A stretch of DNA of 15,567 nt, from positions 1-15,567 of the forward strand of contig CAMRCV010000004.1 of the NCBI GenBank assembly GCA_947041065.1. Reading direction: 5' to 3'. The position numbers were made by a program, and so were the translations under genes. Numbering within the stretch: the first letter of the stretch is position 1; each line of letters begins with the position of its first letter. The notes under the pieces are model-generated. The model was not told the origin of the DNA and searched no databases. It was given only the letters and a program-made list of their open reading frames with translations. The DNA comes from an uncultured Mycoplasma sp. (GTDB taxonomy: Bacteria; Bacillota_I; Bacilli_A; Mycoplasmatales; Metamycoplasmataceae). Positions 1-6,563 of this stretch are shown one piece after another.

Positions 1-375
1 GCAGAAAACAAAGACACTTTGCAATATATTGAAATTAGTGATATTAAAAATGGAAAAATCAATATTTTAAATACAAAGAAAAAAACCACACGGAAAAAGT
101 GCATTAGTGGAGATATTTTATTTTCTTCTATGCCTAAATCCTCCAAGATTGCAATATCTGATAAAGAATATTTTGTTTCAACAGCTATTTTTGTTATACG
201 AATTTTAAATGAAAATATCAGGCAAAACTTTTATGAATACATTTTTAAAAATAAAAACAATATAATAGAAGATATGAACGTATTTCTTGATGGTTTTAAA
301 ATAACTTATGCTAAAATTACTGATTTTAATTTAATGAATAATATTTATATTGATAAAAACGAAATAATTAAATAG
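1..375 (+). CDS. Restriction-modification specificity (S) subunit, C-terminal fragment
   Basis: The gene is cut by the window edge: the frame is open from base 1 and ends at TAG. About 124 residues are visible. The pattern 'YIEISDIKNGKI', then a basic stretch, then 'SGDILFSSM', then 'VSTAIFVIR' is the layout of a target recognition domain in Type I HsdS subunits and in the specificity part of Type IIG/BcgI-like enzymes. In that family this domain reads the DNA target sequence for a methyltransferase or nuclease partner. The tail 'ITDFNLMNNIYID' fits the end of the domain, where such proteins usually read '..dl..i.ip'. No methylase or motor subunit is visible, since the rest lies to the left. 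Type I versus Type IIG cannot be decided from this fragment. Confidence 0.7.
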   Translation, partial: AENKDTLQYIEISDIKNGKINILNTKKKTTRKKCISGDILFSSMPKSSKIAISDKEYFVSTAIFVIRILNENIRQNFYEYIFKNKNNIIEDMNVFLDGFKITYAKITDFNLMNNIYIDKNEIIK

Positions 376-495
376 TAATTTTCATGAATAAAATAAAAAG
401 GGCGTTTTGCAATAAAACATGTTCGTATTTTAAAAAATAATTAGAATGTTGGAAATGTGTGTTCAATTATTTCATATTAAATATCTTCTCTTTAC

Positions 496-576
496 TTATA
501 ACCTAATTCCTTTAATTTTATAAAGTAATTTGGATTCTATTCCCGATTCTGGTATTTGTTTTTTAGACTCAATCAT
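496..576 (-). pseudogene. Possible relic or micro-ORF, 26 codons
   Basis: A minus-strand ATG at 574-576 opens a 26-residue frame ending at TAA. A TATAAT-like sequence sits just upstream on the same strand. Near its end, a one-base shift changes the reading to a tail of the form 'LKELGYK' followed by a stop, which looks like an ordinary protein C-terminus. This could be the eroded end of a lost gene or chance in AT-rich DNA. I recognise no family. Confidence 0.15.
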
Positions 577-593
577 AATTCAACAATTATATA

Positions 594-622
594 ACTTTAA
601 AAAGTTAAAGTGTTCTTTTTTT
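594..622 (+). terminator. Candidate terminator hairpin
   Basis: ACTTTAA and TTAAAGT form a 7-bp stem around an AAAG loop, followed by a T-rich tract. It is oriented to stop plus-strand transcription. It lies about 220 bases past the S-subunit stop, so its link to that gene is uncertain. The stem is pure A/T apart from one pair. Confidence 0.35.
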
Positions 623-663
623 ATATAAAACAAAATAAAGATTGATGGAACTCTTTAATTTAC

Positions 664-707
664 AAAAAAAAAGGGGGTTTGATTATCTTGAGTGTTTTGA
701 AAAGCAC
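664..707 (-). terminator. Candidate terminator for the OLD-type gene
   Basis: On the minus strand, shortly after the nuclease stop codon, GTGCTTTT and AAAACAC form a 6-7 bp stem (692-707). About 20 bases later come five C and nine or more T. The gap between stem and T-run is longer than in a standard intrinsic terminator. Confidence 0.3.
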
Positions 708-716
708 CAAGTCCAG

Positions 717-2201
717 CTATTTAGCATATTGAACTCATCTTTCGAATTCTTGTTCTTTTGATTTTAATCTTTTAACAACATCTTTCCGTGTTGATTTATC
801 TATAATGTCTTGAATTGAATATTGAGATATGGTTTTTTTATTCACTTTATTCCCGCTCTTAGTGAAAAAGGTTTGACTTGGTTTGTGGAATTCAAAAAAG
901 TATTTTTCAAAATCCTTAACTTGAATCATTTTGGTAACTTCTGTCATTGAGTGTTGCATACTGACGTCTTTAACATCATTATCTTGATCATACATGATTA
1001 GTGTGTATAAAAACTTGTTTAAAGATAGTTCTTTGATAATTGCAAGCATTGGCATAATAGATGTTTTTCCAGAACAATCTATTAAAGTAAAGTATTTGTT
1101 TGAAGCAAACTTATCAATCAGATACTTGCAAAACTCTTCTTCTATCAACCCCTCAAATAAAATTAGATTAGATGCAAACAAAATTTTAAATAATTGTTTG
1201 ATTTGTCTTGTGTTGATTGGGTTGTTTTTTAAAGCTTTAACAATATTTAAATCTTGTACTCCAAAAACCTTTTCTTCTCAACTCTTAAAATCTTTAATGA
1301 ATGTTTGCACTTCATTACTTGAGAGTTGAGATGGTGTTAAGACCTTTTGAAAATTAGAAATAGAGAAGTGAAAGATTGATTTATCATAATCTTGACATAA
1401 TTTTTGTAGTTCAGGTTTTGGTTCAAAAAAAGATTTTTTCATTTCGTAAAAATTACTAGCTATTTCTTCATCGAAATAAGTGTATTTAAACTTTAGATCA
1501 CTTGGCTCTGTTTCGTTGTTGGAAGTGCTTTTCAAAAACAATCTTTGTGACAATATTTCTGAGTGAGTAGCTAATACAACATCTATTTTTTTGGAAATGT
1601 TGTATATTTCATCTGATATTTTACAAACAAGCTCAGGATGACAAAACTTTTCGGGGTCGTCCAATATAATTTTAAAGTCAGATAAATCTATACCCGCCGG
1701 TAGTATTTGTAATGATTCCCCTATTAATTTTAGTAAAGAGTAAAACCTTGATCCAGAAGTTGAAAAATCATTAATTTGATTATGATCAACAATATCATTA
1801 AAAGGCTTTAATGATGCATCGGTGTTATTAGCAAGTTTATAAGATTCATTCAAGGTTAAAATATTAGATATTTGTTGTTCTGCATAAAAGTCTTCTTTAA
1901 AGTTATTCTCTACTTGGTTCTTGATTTCAAAAACCCTATTATAATTATCTTCAAGAATTTTATCTTGTTTTTTTGAAGAATCAACAGCTTTGGGCTTAAT
2001 TTCATGTATAGCATTAATAAAATCAATAACTGCTTGTTTTGGGGAATAAATTGGTTTCTGAGACGCTTCTAAACAGTCACCCAAACTGAATTCAGAAGGA
2101 ATAAAAAATACTTTTTTTGGGTCTTTAGATAATTCTTGGATTTTTTCTAAGCGCTTTGTTTTTCCTGTTATATTTTTACCAATAAAAATTGTTAATGACA
2201 T
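717..2201 (-). CDS. OLD-family-like ATPase-TOPRIM nuclease
   Basis: This is a 494-residue protein, contiguous if two TGA codons (1278-1280 and 735-737) are read as Trp; it ends at TAG. The N-terminal half is an ABC/SMC-type ATPase: Walker A 'GKNITGKT' (8-15), a signature-like 'FSTSGSRF' (about 146-153), Walker B 'FKIILDDPE' (176-184) and H-loop 'ATHSE' (211-215). The C-terminal part fits a TOPRIM nuclease: 'LILFEG' with Glu350, a Gly-Lys turn 'DCSGKT' (about 375-380) and 'DQDND' with Asp405 and Asp407. This order defines OLD nucleases, several of which act in phage defence (P2 Old; GajA of Gabija). No UvrD-like partner follows, so it resembles stand-alone class 1 more than Gabija. The start is supported by GAGGT about 8 bases upstream and by the P-loop beginning at residue 8. 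The target and role in this organism are inferred. Confidence 0.75.
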
Positions 2202-2270
2202 CTCAATCTACCTCAATCCATTTCAAAATGATATTTTTTAATTTGTTTTTAAACCACATGATTGTTTCAA

Positions 2271-2284
2271 GATAAAGCTTTATC
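2271..2284. promoter_or_regulatory. Perfect 14-bp palindrome upstream of the nuclease gene
   Basis: GATAAAGCTTTATC is identical to its reverse complement and lies 70 bases upstream of the nuclease ATG. It could be an operator. It is followed on the plus strand by a run of eight T, so a small hairpin with a U-tail is the alternative, although no plus-strand gene lies upstream nearby. Confidence 0.3.
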
Positions 2285-2518
2285 ATTCTTTTTTTTCTTG
2301 ATTATTTTAAGGGTTTATATATTTTAAATTGTCTGCATTTGTTACTTGCATTCCAATATAATTATATAACTTTTTAATATAAATATTATTTTGTGGTGAA
2401 AGTATTTACCAATTTTATTTGAATAATTCTTAAATACAACATATTTAAATTAATAAAATAAAAACTAAATTATTGTTAATTTGAAATTTAATTAAAATAA
2501 CTTGGCTGTTAATAAGAG

Positions 2519-2524
2519 TATAAT
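2519..2524 (+). promoter_or_regulatory. -10 element of dps
   Basis: A consensus TATAAT lies 50 bases upstream of the dps ATG. No good -35 hexamer is found at 16-18 bp spacing, which is common in mycoplasmas. Confidence 0.5.
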
Positions 2525-2573
2525 TCACTTTATAAAACAAAGTCTATCAAGACTCAATAAAAGGACAACAAAT

Positions 2574-2996
2574 ATGCAAAACAACAACATTGAAAACCTA
2601 AAAGTGCTTCAAGCATCTTTAATGGTTTTAACAAACAAAATATATAACATACATTGAAACATGAAGACTTCGTTGTTTTTCTCATTACATAAAAATACAG
2701 AAGATTTATTTGAAGATTTAACTAAATTTTATGATGATGTAGCAGAAAAGATTGTCATGCACAATGAATTAGCTATAGGGACTTTAAAAGACCAATTAAA
2801 GTACAGCGTGATTCAAGAAGTTGAAGCTAAAGACTTTAACTCTCAAGAAATATCTAAAATCATTGTTGCTGACTTAACCACACTAATTAAACTATGTGAT
2901 CAAGTAGAAGGAACCAACACAGTTCAACCTATGTTAGATGAGATTTATTTATCAGCCGATAAGTGAAGATGACAATTTAGTAAAATCAGTAAATAA
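2574..2996 (+). CDS. dps: Dps-like ferritin (DNA protection during starvation)
   Basis: 140 residues. In its family the protein forms a 12-subunit shell that oxidises Fe(II) with peroxide, stores the iron and shields DNA from oxidative damage. All four intersubunit ferroxidase ligands are visible at the expected spacing: His27 in 'NIHWN', His39 in 'SLHKN', Asp54 and Glu58 in 'FYDDVAEK' (12, 15 and 4 residues apart, as in E. coli Dps). 'LAIGTLKD' matches the conserved loop after helix B. I chose the ATG at 2574 because AAGGA stands 8 bases upstream and because the first His ligand lies before the next ATG (2661). The frame needs three TGA codons read as Trp (one at residue 28, two near the C-terminus). 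It has its own promoter and terminator. The N-terminal tail is short, so DNA binding through it is not obvious. Confidence 0.88.
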
Positions 2997-3018
2997 GAAA
3001 AATTGTTACAAAATAAAT

Positions 3019-3049
3019 AAAAGCTTCTTGTTAGAGGCTTTTATTTTAT
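3019..3049. terminator. dps terminator
   Basis: AAAAGCTTC and GAGGCTTTT form a 9-bp stem (one G-T pair) around a 6-base loop, followed by a T-rich tail. It lies 22 bases after the dps stop. The flanking A-rich side means it may also stop minus-strand transcription coming from the gene at 3117. Confidence 0.8.
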
Positions 3050-3116
3050 ATTATTAATAATGATGTAGTTCATTCTCTTAGAGAACTTTACCATTTATAT
3101 AAATTAGAATTTATTA

Positions 3117-3602
3117 TTATTTTAGGTTTTTGGCTTTAATTTTATCAAATTCTTCTTGAGTAATAACTCCGTCTTCAAATAATTTAAAAGCTTTTGTAAT
3201 TGTATCTACTTTACTTGTTAAGTCTTCTGTTTTTACTTTTGAATCTGATGTTGAGTTATTTTCAACAACATTATTTTGATCATCTTCTGAATCGTTCAAG
3301 TTTTTCATGTTCTTACCTGTAAAAACAAGAACTGCTATTGGACCTAATAAAAATATAGATAAAATTCCTCATAACATCTTTGAAGAGTTTGCTTCTGTGT
3401 TTTCAAAATCTGTTGTTAGTATCATGATTGCAGCAACCAATGAAATAATAGCTGAAACACTAAATGTCAGTGAACCAAAAATTATTAAAATTGTTCATAA
3501 AGAACTTGAACTAACCATAAAGATAATCAATATAATAAGAGAAACTATAGATAGTGCTAAAGAAGCGGCTCCGAGATTTCTAATTAATTTCATTTTTTTC
3601 AT
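3117..3602 (-). CDS. Membrane protein with C-terminal SHOCT domain, paralogue 1
   Basis: 161 residues. A short basic N-terminus is followed by three hydrophobic segments (about 8-30, 35-62 and 77-96). A polar Asn/Ser/Asp-rich linker and a SHOCT motif near the C-terminus follow: 'AFKLFEDGVITQEEFDKIK' (about 138-156). SHOCT is a short C-terminal helical module found in many bacterial membrane proteins; its biochemical role is not settled. Two TGA codons are read as Trp, so a standard-code reading sees only the last 63 residues. The ATG at 3600-3602 is supported by AAGGAG six bases upstream and a TATAAT at 3627-3632. It is a clear paralogue of the gene at 5771-6253, and a remnant of a third copy lies just upstream. 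The function is unknown. Confidence 0.8.
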
Positions 3603-3626
3603 AATTTTCTCCTTGGGGGTTTAATC

Positions 3627-3632
3627 ATTATA
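3627..3632 (-). promoter_or_regulatory. -10 element of SHOCT paralogue 1
   Basis: TATAAT on the minus strand, 25 bases upstream of the ATG. Its surroundings (an ATATATTT tract, TGAG, then TATAATGAT) closely match the sequence at 3855-3878, upstream of the SHOCT relic. Confidence 0.6.
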
Positions 3633-3734
3633 CTCACAAATATATGAAAAATTTTGAAAAAACCCAAAACACTTCCCATAACCAATGGGAATTTGTAGGT
3701 ATAAATTATATAAATGGATGGTGAAAATTCTTTA

Positions 3735-3869
3735 TTATTGTTTAAGGGTTTGGGCCTTCATCTGTTCAAACTCTTCTTTGGTGATAATGCCATCTTCAAA
3801 TAATTTAAAAGCTTTTGTAATTGTTTCAACGTTGTCTTGGCCATTTTTGGTTTTATCATTATCTCATAA
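3735..3869 (-). pseudogene. SHOCT-family remnant fused to its promoter region
   Basis: The minus-strand frame reads '...VETITKAFKLFEDG' followed by 'IITKEEFEQMKAQTLKQ' and a stop. It is clearly the C-terminal SHOCT part of the family at 3117 and 5771. Upstream the frame runs through a TGA (Trp) to a TAA at about 3877-3879 without any ATG, GTG or TTG start, and the three membrane segments are absent. DNA from 3793 to 3824 is identical over 32 bases to 3172-3203. Directly upstream lies a sequence resembling the family promoter, so an internal deletion probably removed the body of the gene. Confidence 0.75.
3858..3863 (-). promoter_or_regulatory. Relic -10 element of the SHOCT remnant
   Basis: GATAAT on the minus strand, inside a block closely related to the promoter of paralogue 1 and sharing TGAGATAAT with that of paralogue 2. 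It may still be active, but no start codon in the SHOCT frame follows it. Confidence 0.45.
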
Positions 3870-3934
3870 ATATATTTAACAACCCAGAGAATTGTACAAA
3901 ATTTATTTTTATCTTTTTTAGCAAATTAAAGTTT

Positions 3935-3940
3935 TATAAT
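3935..3940 (+). promoter_or_regulatory. -10 element of the lipoprotein gene
   Basis: TATAAT lies 44 bases upstream of the lipoprotein ATG. There is no clear -35 and no homopolymer or dinucleotide tract of the kind that switches phase-variable mycoplasma lipoproteins. Confidence 0.5.
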
Positions 3941-3984
3941 TTATATGTGAACAAAATTTTAAAAGAGATTGTAAGGATTAAATT

Positions 3985-5712
3985 ATGAAGTTATTTAAAA
4001 AAAATATAAAACTAATACTGACTGGAGGGCTTATTGTTTGCATTGGTTTACCTTTGACTTTGATTTCGTGTCAAAAACAAGATAGTGAAAAAGATGTGAC
4101 TTTGTCTCCTGTCGTAAATGATGTTACTCCAAAATCTCCAAAATTACCGTCAATACCGGTACCTCCAACAGTGCCAATTTCTTCAAGCATTTTAGAACTA
4201 AAAAAGGGTGGTGAAATATTTATAAATAATCAAAAATCACTTCAAGTAGATAGATTTATATCAATCGCTCGTAAATTAGAATTGTTTGAGTATTTAAATA
4301 TATCTAATTTAACAAATGATATTTTAAACAATAGATTAAAAGATAGTGAATTTAATACATTGCAATTATCAATACTAGAAAATTCTTCACAAACCAAAGG
4401 TGTTCTTGCATTGTCTATAAAAGGTACATTCAAGGGTAATCCAATTGTAAATGAAACAATGAATATTTCTGGATTTATCAACAACGATCTTAATCAACGA
4501 ATATCTTTCCGAGGTCCTGCAAACATAAATAAATTTAATTTTATTAACGATCTAAGAGATGGCGATAATATCAAAAACTTAAGTTCGCAAGAATTCTTTA
4601 AATATAATGACGAAATTTTTATGTCTTGATCAACATATTCTCAACAAAGGGTCAACCTTAGCTTAAATAAACTTTATGAAAACGGCTTTATTTCTAACCT
4701 TGCTTTCAAGAGCACAAACCTTAATGGTTTAGAGTGAAATATTGATTTTGATTTTGTAGAAAAAACATATAATGCTGGTCATTGAATTATTTCCAATCAA
4801 AAGAAATTAAATTTAGAAAATTATTCTGTTAGGCTTGATGTAGAAAAAGTTGCTTTAGAAATTTTAGCTGAAAATGTTGTTGTTAAAAACAATGAAGATC
4901 CAATAATTTTTGCTTCAACCGTGTTTGGAAAATGAAAACTAACAATTGCTCCTTTCAAAAAATATATCTTTTTAAATGAAAAAATAGCTAGTAAATATTT
5001 TGAAAACTCAAACGAGATAAAAATTGATGCTCAAGAATTAAATGTAGATGATACAACAGGTGTTTTACAAGGACGCTTTATCATCTCTCTTCCTAGAGTG
5101 CCAAGAAAGATGGGTCTTTTCAGTGCGACAATTAAGAACTTCAAAACATCATCATCAACATTGACAGAAGAGAACTTGGATATTTCTAAAAATAAATTAA
5201 TCATTACACCCAATAGCAGAATTGAAGCAGGGATAATTGGTGATTTGGTTGCCTTAAAACAACAACTGACTTCTTTACAAATAGGCAGTGATGTCGCTCT
5301 AAACATTAGCAACTTTCCAAAATCTTGAAGATATTTATTTGAGTCAAGCGACACTTTGTTTGACAACCACTTAAACAACTCCAATAAAGGAGTTACTTTA
5401 GCGGGATCTTTGCATAAATTGCAGAGTTTAAGAAATAAAGGGATGATCTTCAACATCTTAGGTAGATATGGTTCGTTGGACAGAATTTTGGCATTCCAAA
5501 GATTGGGATCATTTGAAAACATGTTAATCGATTTAATTAGCGTTAGAGAAACTCAAGACCAACATAAAATATCAGTTAGTAAAATAAACGGAACAGATTA
5601 TAAAGTTTCTTACAAACTTGATATTGGCATCCATTACTATGGTGGTTCACAAAACATCACTCTAAAAAATGAAATAGTTATTAACCTTGATTCACAACAG
5701 GTTGTTAGATAA
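3985..5712 (+). CDS. Surface lipoprotein of unknown function
   Basis: 575 residues, contiguous when five TGA codons are read as Trp. The N-terminus has Lys-rich residues, a hydrophobic core and the lipobox 'LTLISC', so Cys29 should be lipidated after cleavage by signal peptidase II and anchor the protein outside the membrane. Residues about 48-65 form a Pro-rich linker. Two stretches share a pattern: 'GVLALSIKGTFKG...MNISGF' (about 139-164) and 'GVLQGRFIISLPR...ATIKNF' (about 359-383). This resembles the repeated units of mycoplasma LppA/lipoprotein-17 type surface proteins, but I cannot confirm the family. AAGGA seven bases before the ATG and the signal peptide fix the start. The gene stands alone between SHOCT paralogues on the other strand. 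A role in host contact or nutrient binding is only a guess. Confidence 0.8.
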
Positions 5713-5716
5713 AAAA

Positions 5717-5750
5717 AACACACTAATTAATGTGTGTTAATCTATTTTTA
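5717..5750. terminator. Bidirectional terminator between lipoprotein and SHOCT paralogue 2
   Basis: AACACAC (5717-5723) pairs perfectly with GTGTGTT (5732-5738). On the minus strand the hairpin is followed directly by eight T, an excellent terminator for the SHOCT gene. On the plus strand a weaker T-rich stretch (about 5741-5750) serves the lipoprotein gene, whose stop is only five bases before the stem. Confidence 0.8.
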
Positions 5751-5770
5751 TTCTTGGAAAATTTATACCC

Positions 5771-6253
5771 TTAAATGTTTTTGGCTTTGATACTATCGAA
5801 CTCTTCTTGAGTAATAACACCTGATTTAAATAATTTAAACGCTTTTGTAACAGCTTCCAAATTATCTTCTTCAGCGTTTTTAAGTTTTGGTGTTCCCTTT
5901 GTCGCAGTTGCTTTTGAACTTTTTTCAATATACTTCATGCTGCTGAATGCGAAAATAATAACACCAATTGAACTTAAAACTAATAAAGACAACAATCCTC
6001 AAAGAACTCTTGAGTCATTCACTTTTTTATTTTCAAAATCCATCAATAATATCATTACAGAACTTGTAATAGTTATAATAGAAGCCGCTGCCAACATTAA
6101 GAAACTGAAAATATATGCAATATCTCCAGCAAGGCGAGGTCCGGTGTAATTAGGACCAAAAATAACAGCTAAAACCACAATCACCAAAAGAGAAACCATT
6201 GATATACTTAAAGAAAATATCCCCATAATTGCTAGATTTTTTAGTTTTTTCAT
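5771..6253 (-). CDS. Membrane protein with C-terminal SHOCT domain, paralogue 2
   Basis: 160 residues with the same plan as the gene at 3117-3602: three hydrophobic segments (about 8-32, 45-70 and 84-106), a polar linker, and the SHOCT motif 'AFKLFKSGVITQEEFDSIK' near the C-terminus. 'MILLMDFEN' after the second segment matches 'MILTTDFEN' in paralogue 1, so the two align along their whole length. One TGA (residue 85) is read as Trp. AAAGGAGA upstream of the ATG gives a strong ribosome binding site, and a GATAAT -10 lies at 6281-6286. It is read toward the lipoprotein gene and ends at a shared terminator. The function is unknown; the tandem copies suggest recent duplication. Confidence 0.8.
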
Positions 6254-6280
6254 ACTTGTCTCCTTTGGGTGTGTTTTATG

Positions 6281-6286
6281 ATTATC
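6281..6286 (-). promoter_or_regulatory. -10 element of SHOCT paralogue 2
   Basis: GATAAT on the minus strand, preceded by TGA as in the other two copies and followed by the same ATAAAAC-like leader. It lies directly after the T-run of the yaaA terminator. Confidence 0.5.
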
Positions 6287-6293
6287 TCACATA

Positions 6294-6323
6294 ATAAAAA
6301 AACACCCGCTAAAAAGTGTTTAT
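6294..6323 (-). terminator. Terminator of the dnaN-yaaA unit
   Basis: On the minus strand AAACACTT and GGGTGTTT form an 8-bp stem (two G-T pairs), followed by seven T. It begins 13 bases after the yaaA stop. Confidence 0.75.
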
Positions 6324-6333
6324 TTATTAATAA

Positions 6334-6543
6334 TTACGCATTAACGATCATGTAAACTTCTTCATCAATTCACACAGTTGAACCAACAAAAACTTTGCTG
6401 CTTCTACCTTTTGGTTTTTCATTATTTACTTTGATTTCATTGTTCATAATGAAATCCTTAATTTGTCCGCCTGTGTCGATTAAATTAAGCTTCTTAATAA
6501 GTTGTCCTAACTTAATAAATTCTCCGATTATTTCTACCTTCAT
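6334..6543 (-). CDS. yaaA: S4-domain RNA-binding protein YaaA
   Basis: 69 residues. The sequence 'FIKLGQLIKKLNLIDTGGQ' and then 'VNNEKPKGRSSKV' is the compact S4 RNA-binding fold of the YaaA/RlbA-like proteins. In Bacillus and relatives this gene sits in the order dnaA-dnaN-yaaA-recF. The family is thought to bind rRNA and help large-subunit assembly. One TGA is read as Trp near the C-terminus. It follows dnaN with a 20-base gap on the same strand and is surely co-transcribed. An AGAAGG-type ribosome binding site lies about seven bases upstream. No recF follows. Confidence 0.85.
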
Positions 6544-6563
6544 AACTTGCCCTTCTCTATATT

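Larger units (their letters stand above)
376..716. other. Gene-poor spacer between S-subunit gene and nuclease gene
   Basis: There is no convincing gene in these 341 bases. They hold a candidate terminator hairpin (594-622), a possible 26-codon minus-strand relic ORF (496-576), and a run of nine or more A followed by five G near 663-677. The stretch looks like eroded intergenic DNA. Confidence 0.5.
2202..2573. other. AT-rich spacer between divergent nuclease and dps genes
   Basis: These 372 bases hold no gene I can support. They carry the nuclease ribosome binding site, a perfect 14-bp palindrome (2271-2284), and the dps promoter near 2519. The middle (about 2300-2500) is almost pure A/T. 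Confidence 0.6.

Noticed and set aside
735..1280. Apparent split of the nuclease gene into two ORFs, as if a pseudogene
   Set aside because: Both pieces are in the same frame and are separated only by a TGA, which is Trp here. The same holds for the lipoprotein, pgi, ychF, mnmE and tatD. None is a real frameshift or truncation.
994..1329. Plus-strand ORF of 111 codons inside the nuclease gene
   Set aside because: It is the complement of a conserved TOPRIM coding region and has no ribosome binding site.
3735..3850. Alternative ATG frame after the relic promoter as a new small gene
   Set aside because: That frame is shifted against the SHOCT reading and gives a Lys/Leu-rich product with no family features.
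3307..3879. Plus-strand ORFs across the SHOCT gene and its relic
   Set aside because: They are antisense to the membrane-protein family; the minus-strand reading has homologous copies, ribosome binding sites and hydrophobic segments.
5737..5928. Basic 63-residue minus-strand ORF
   Set aside because: It is out of frame within SHOCT paralogue 2, and its Lys/Leu-rich content follows from the AT-rich codons of the true gene.
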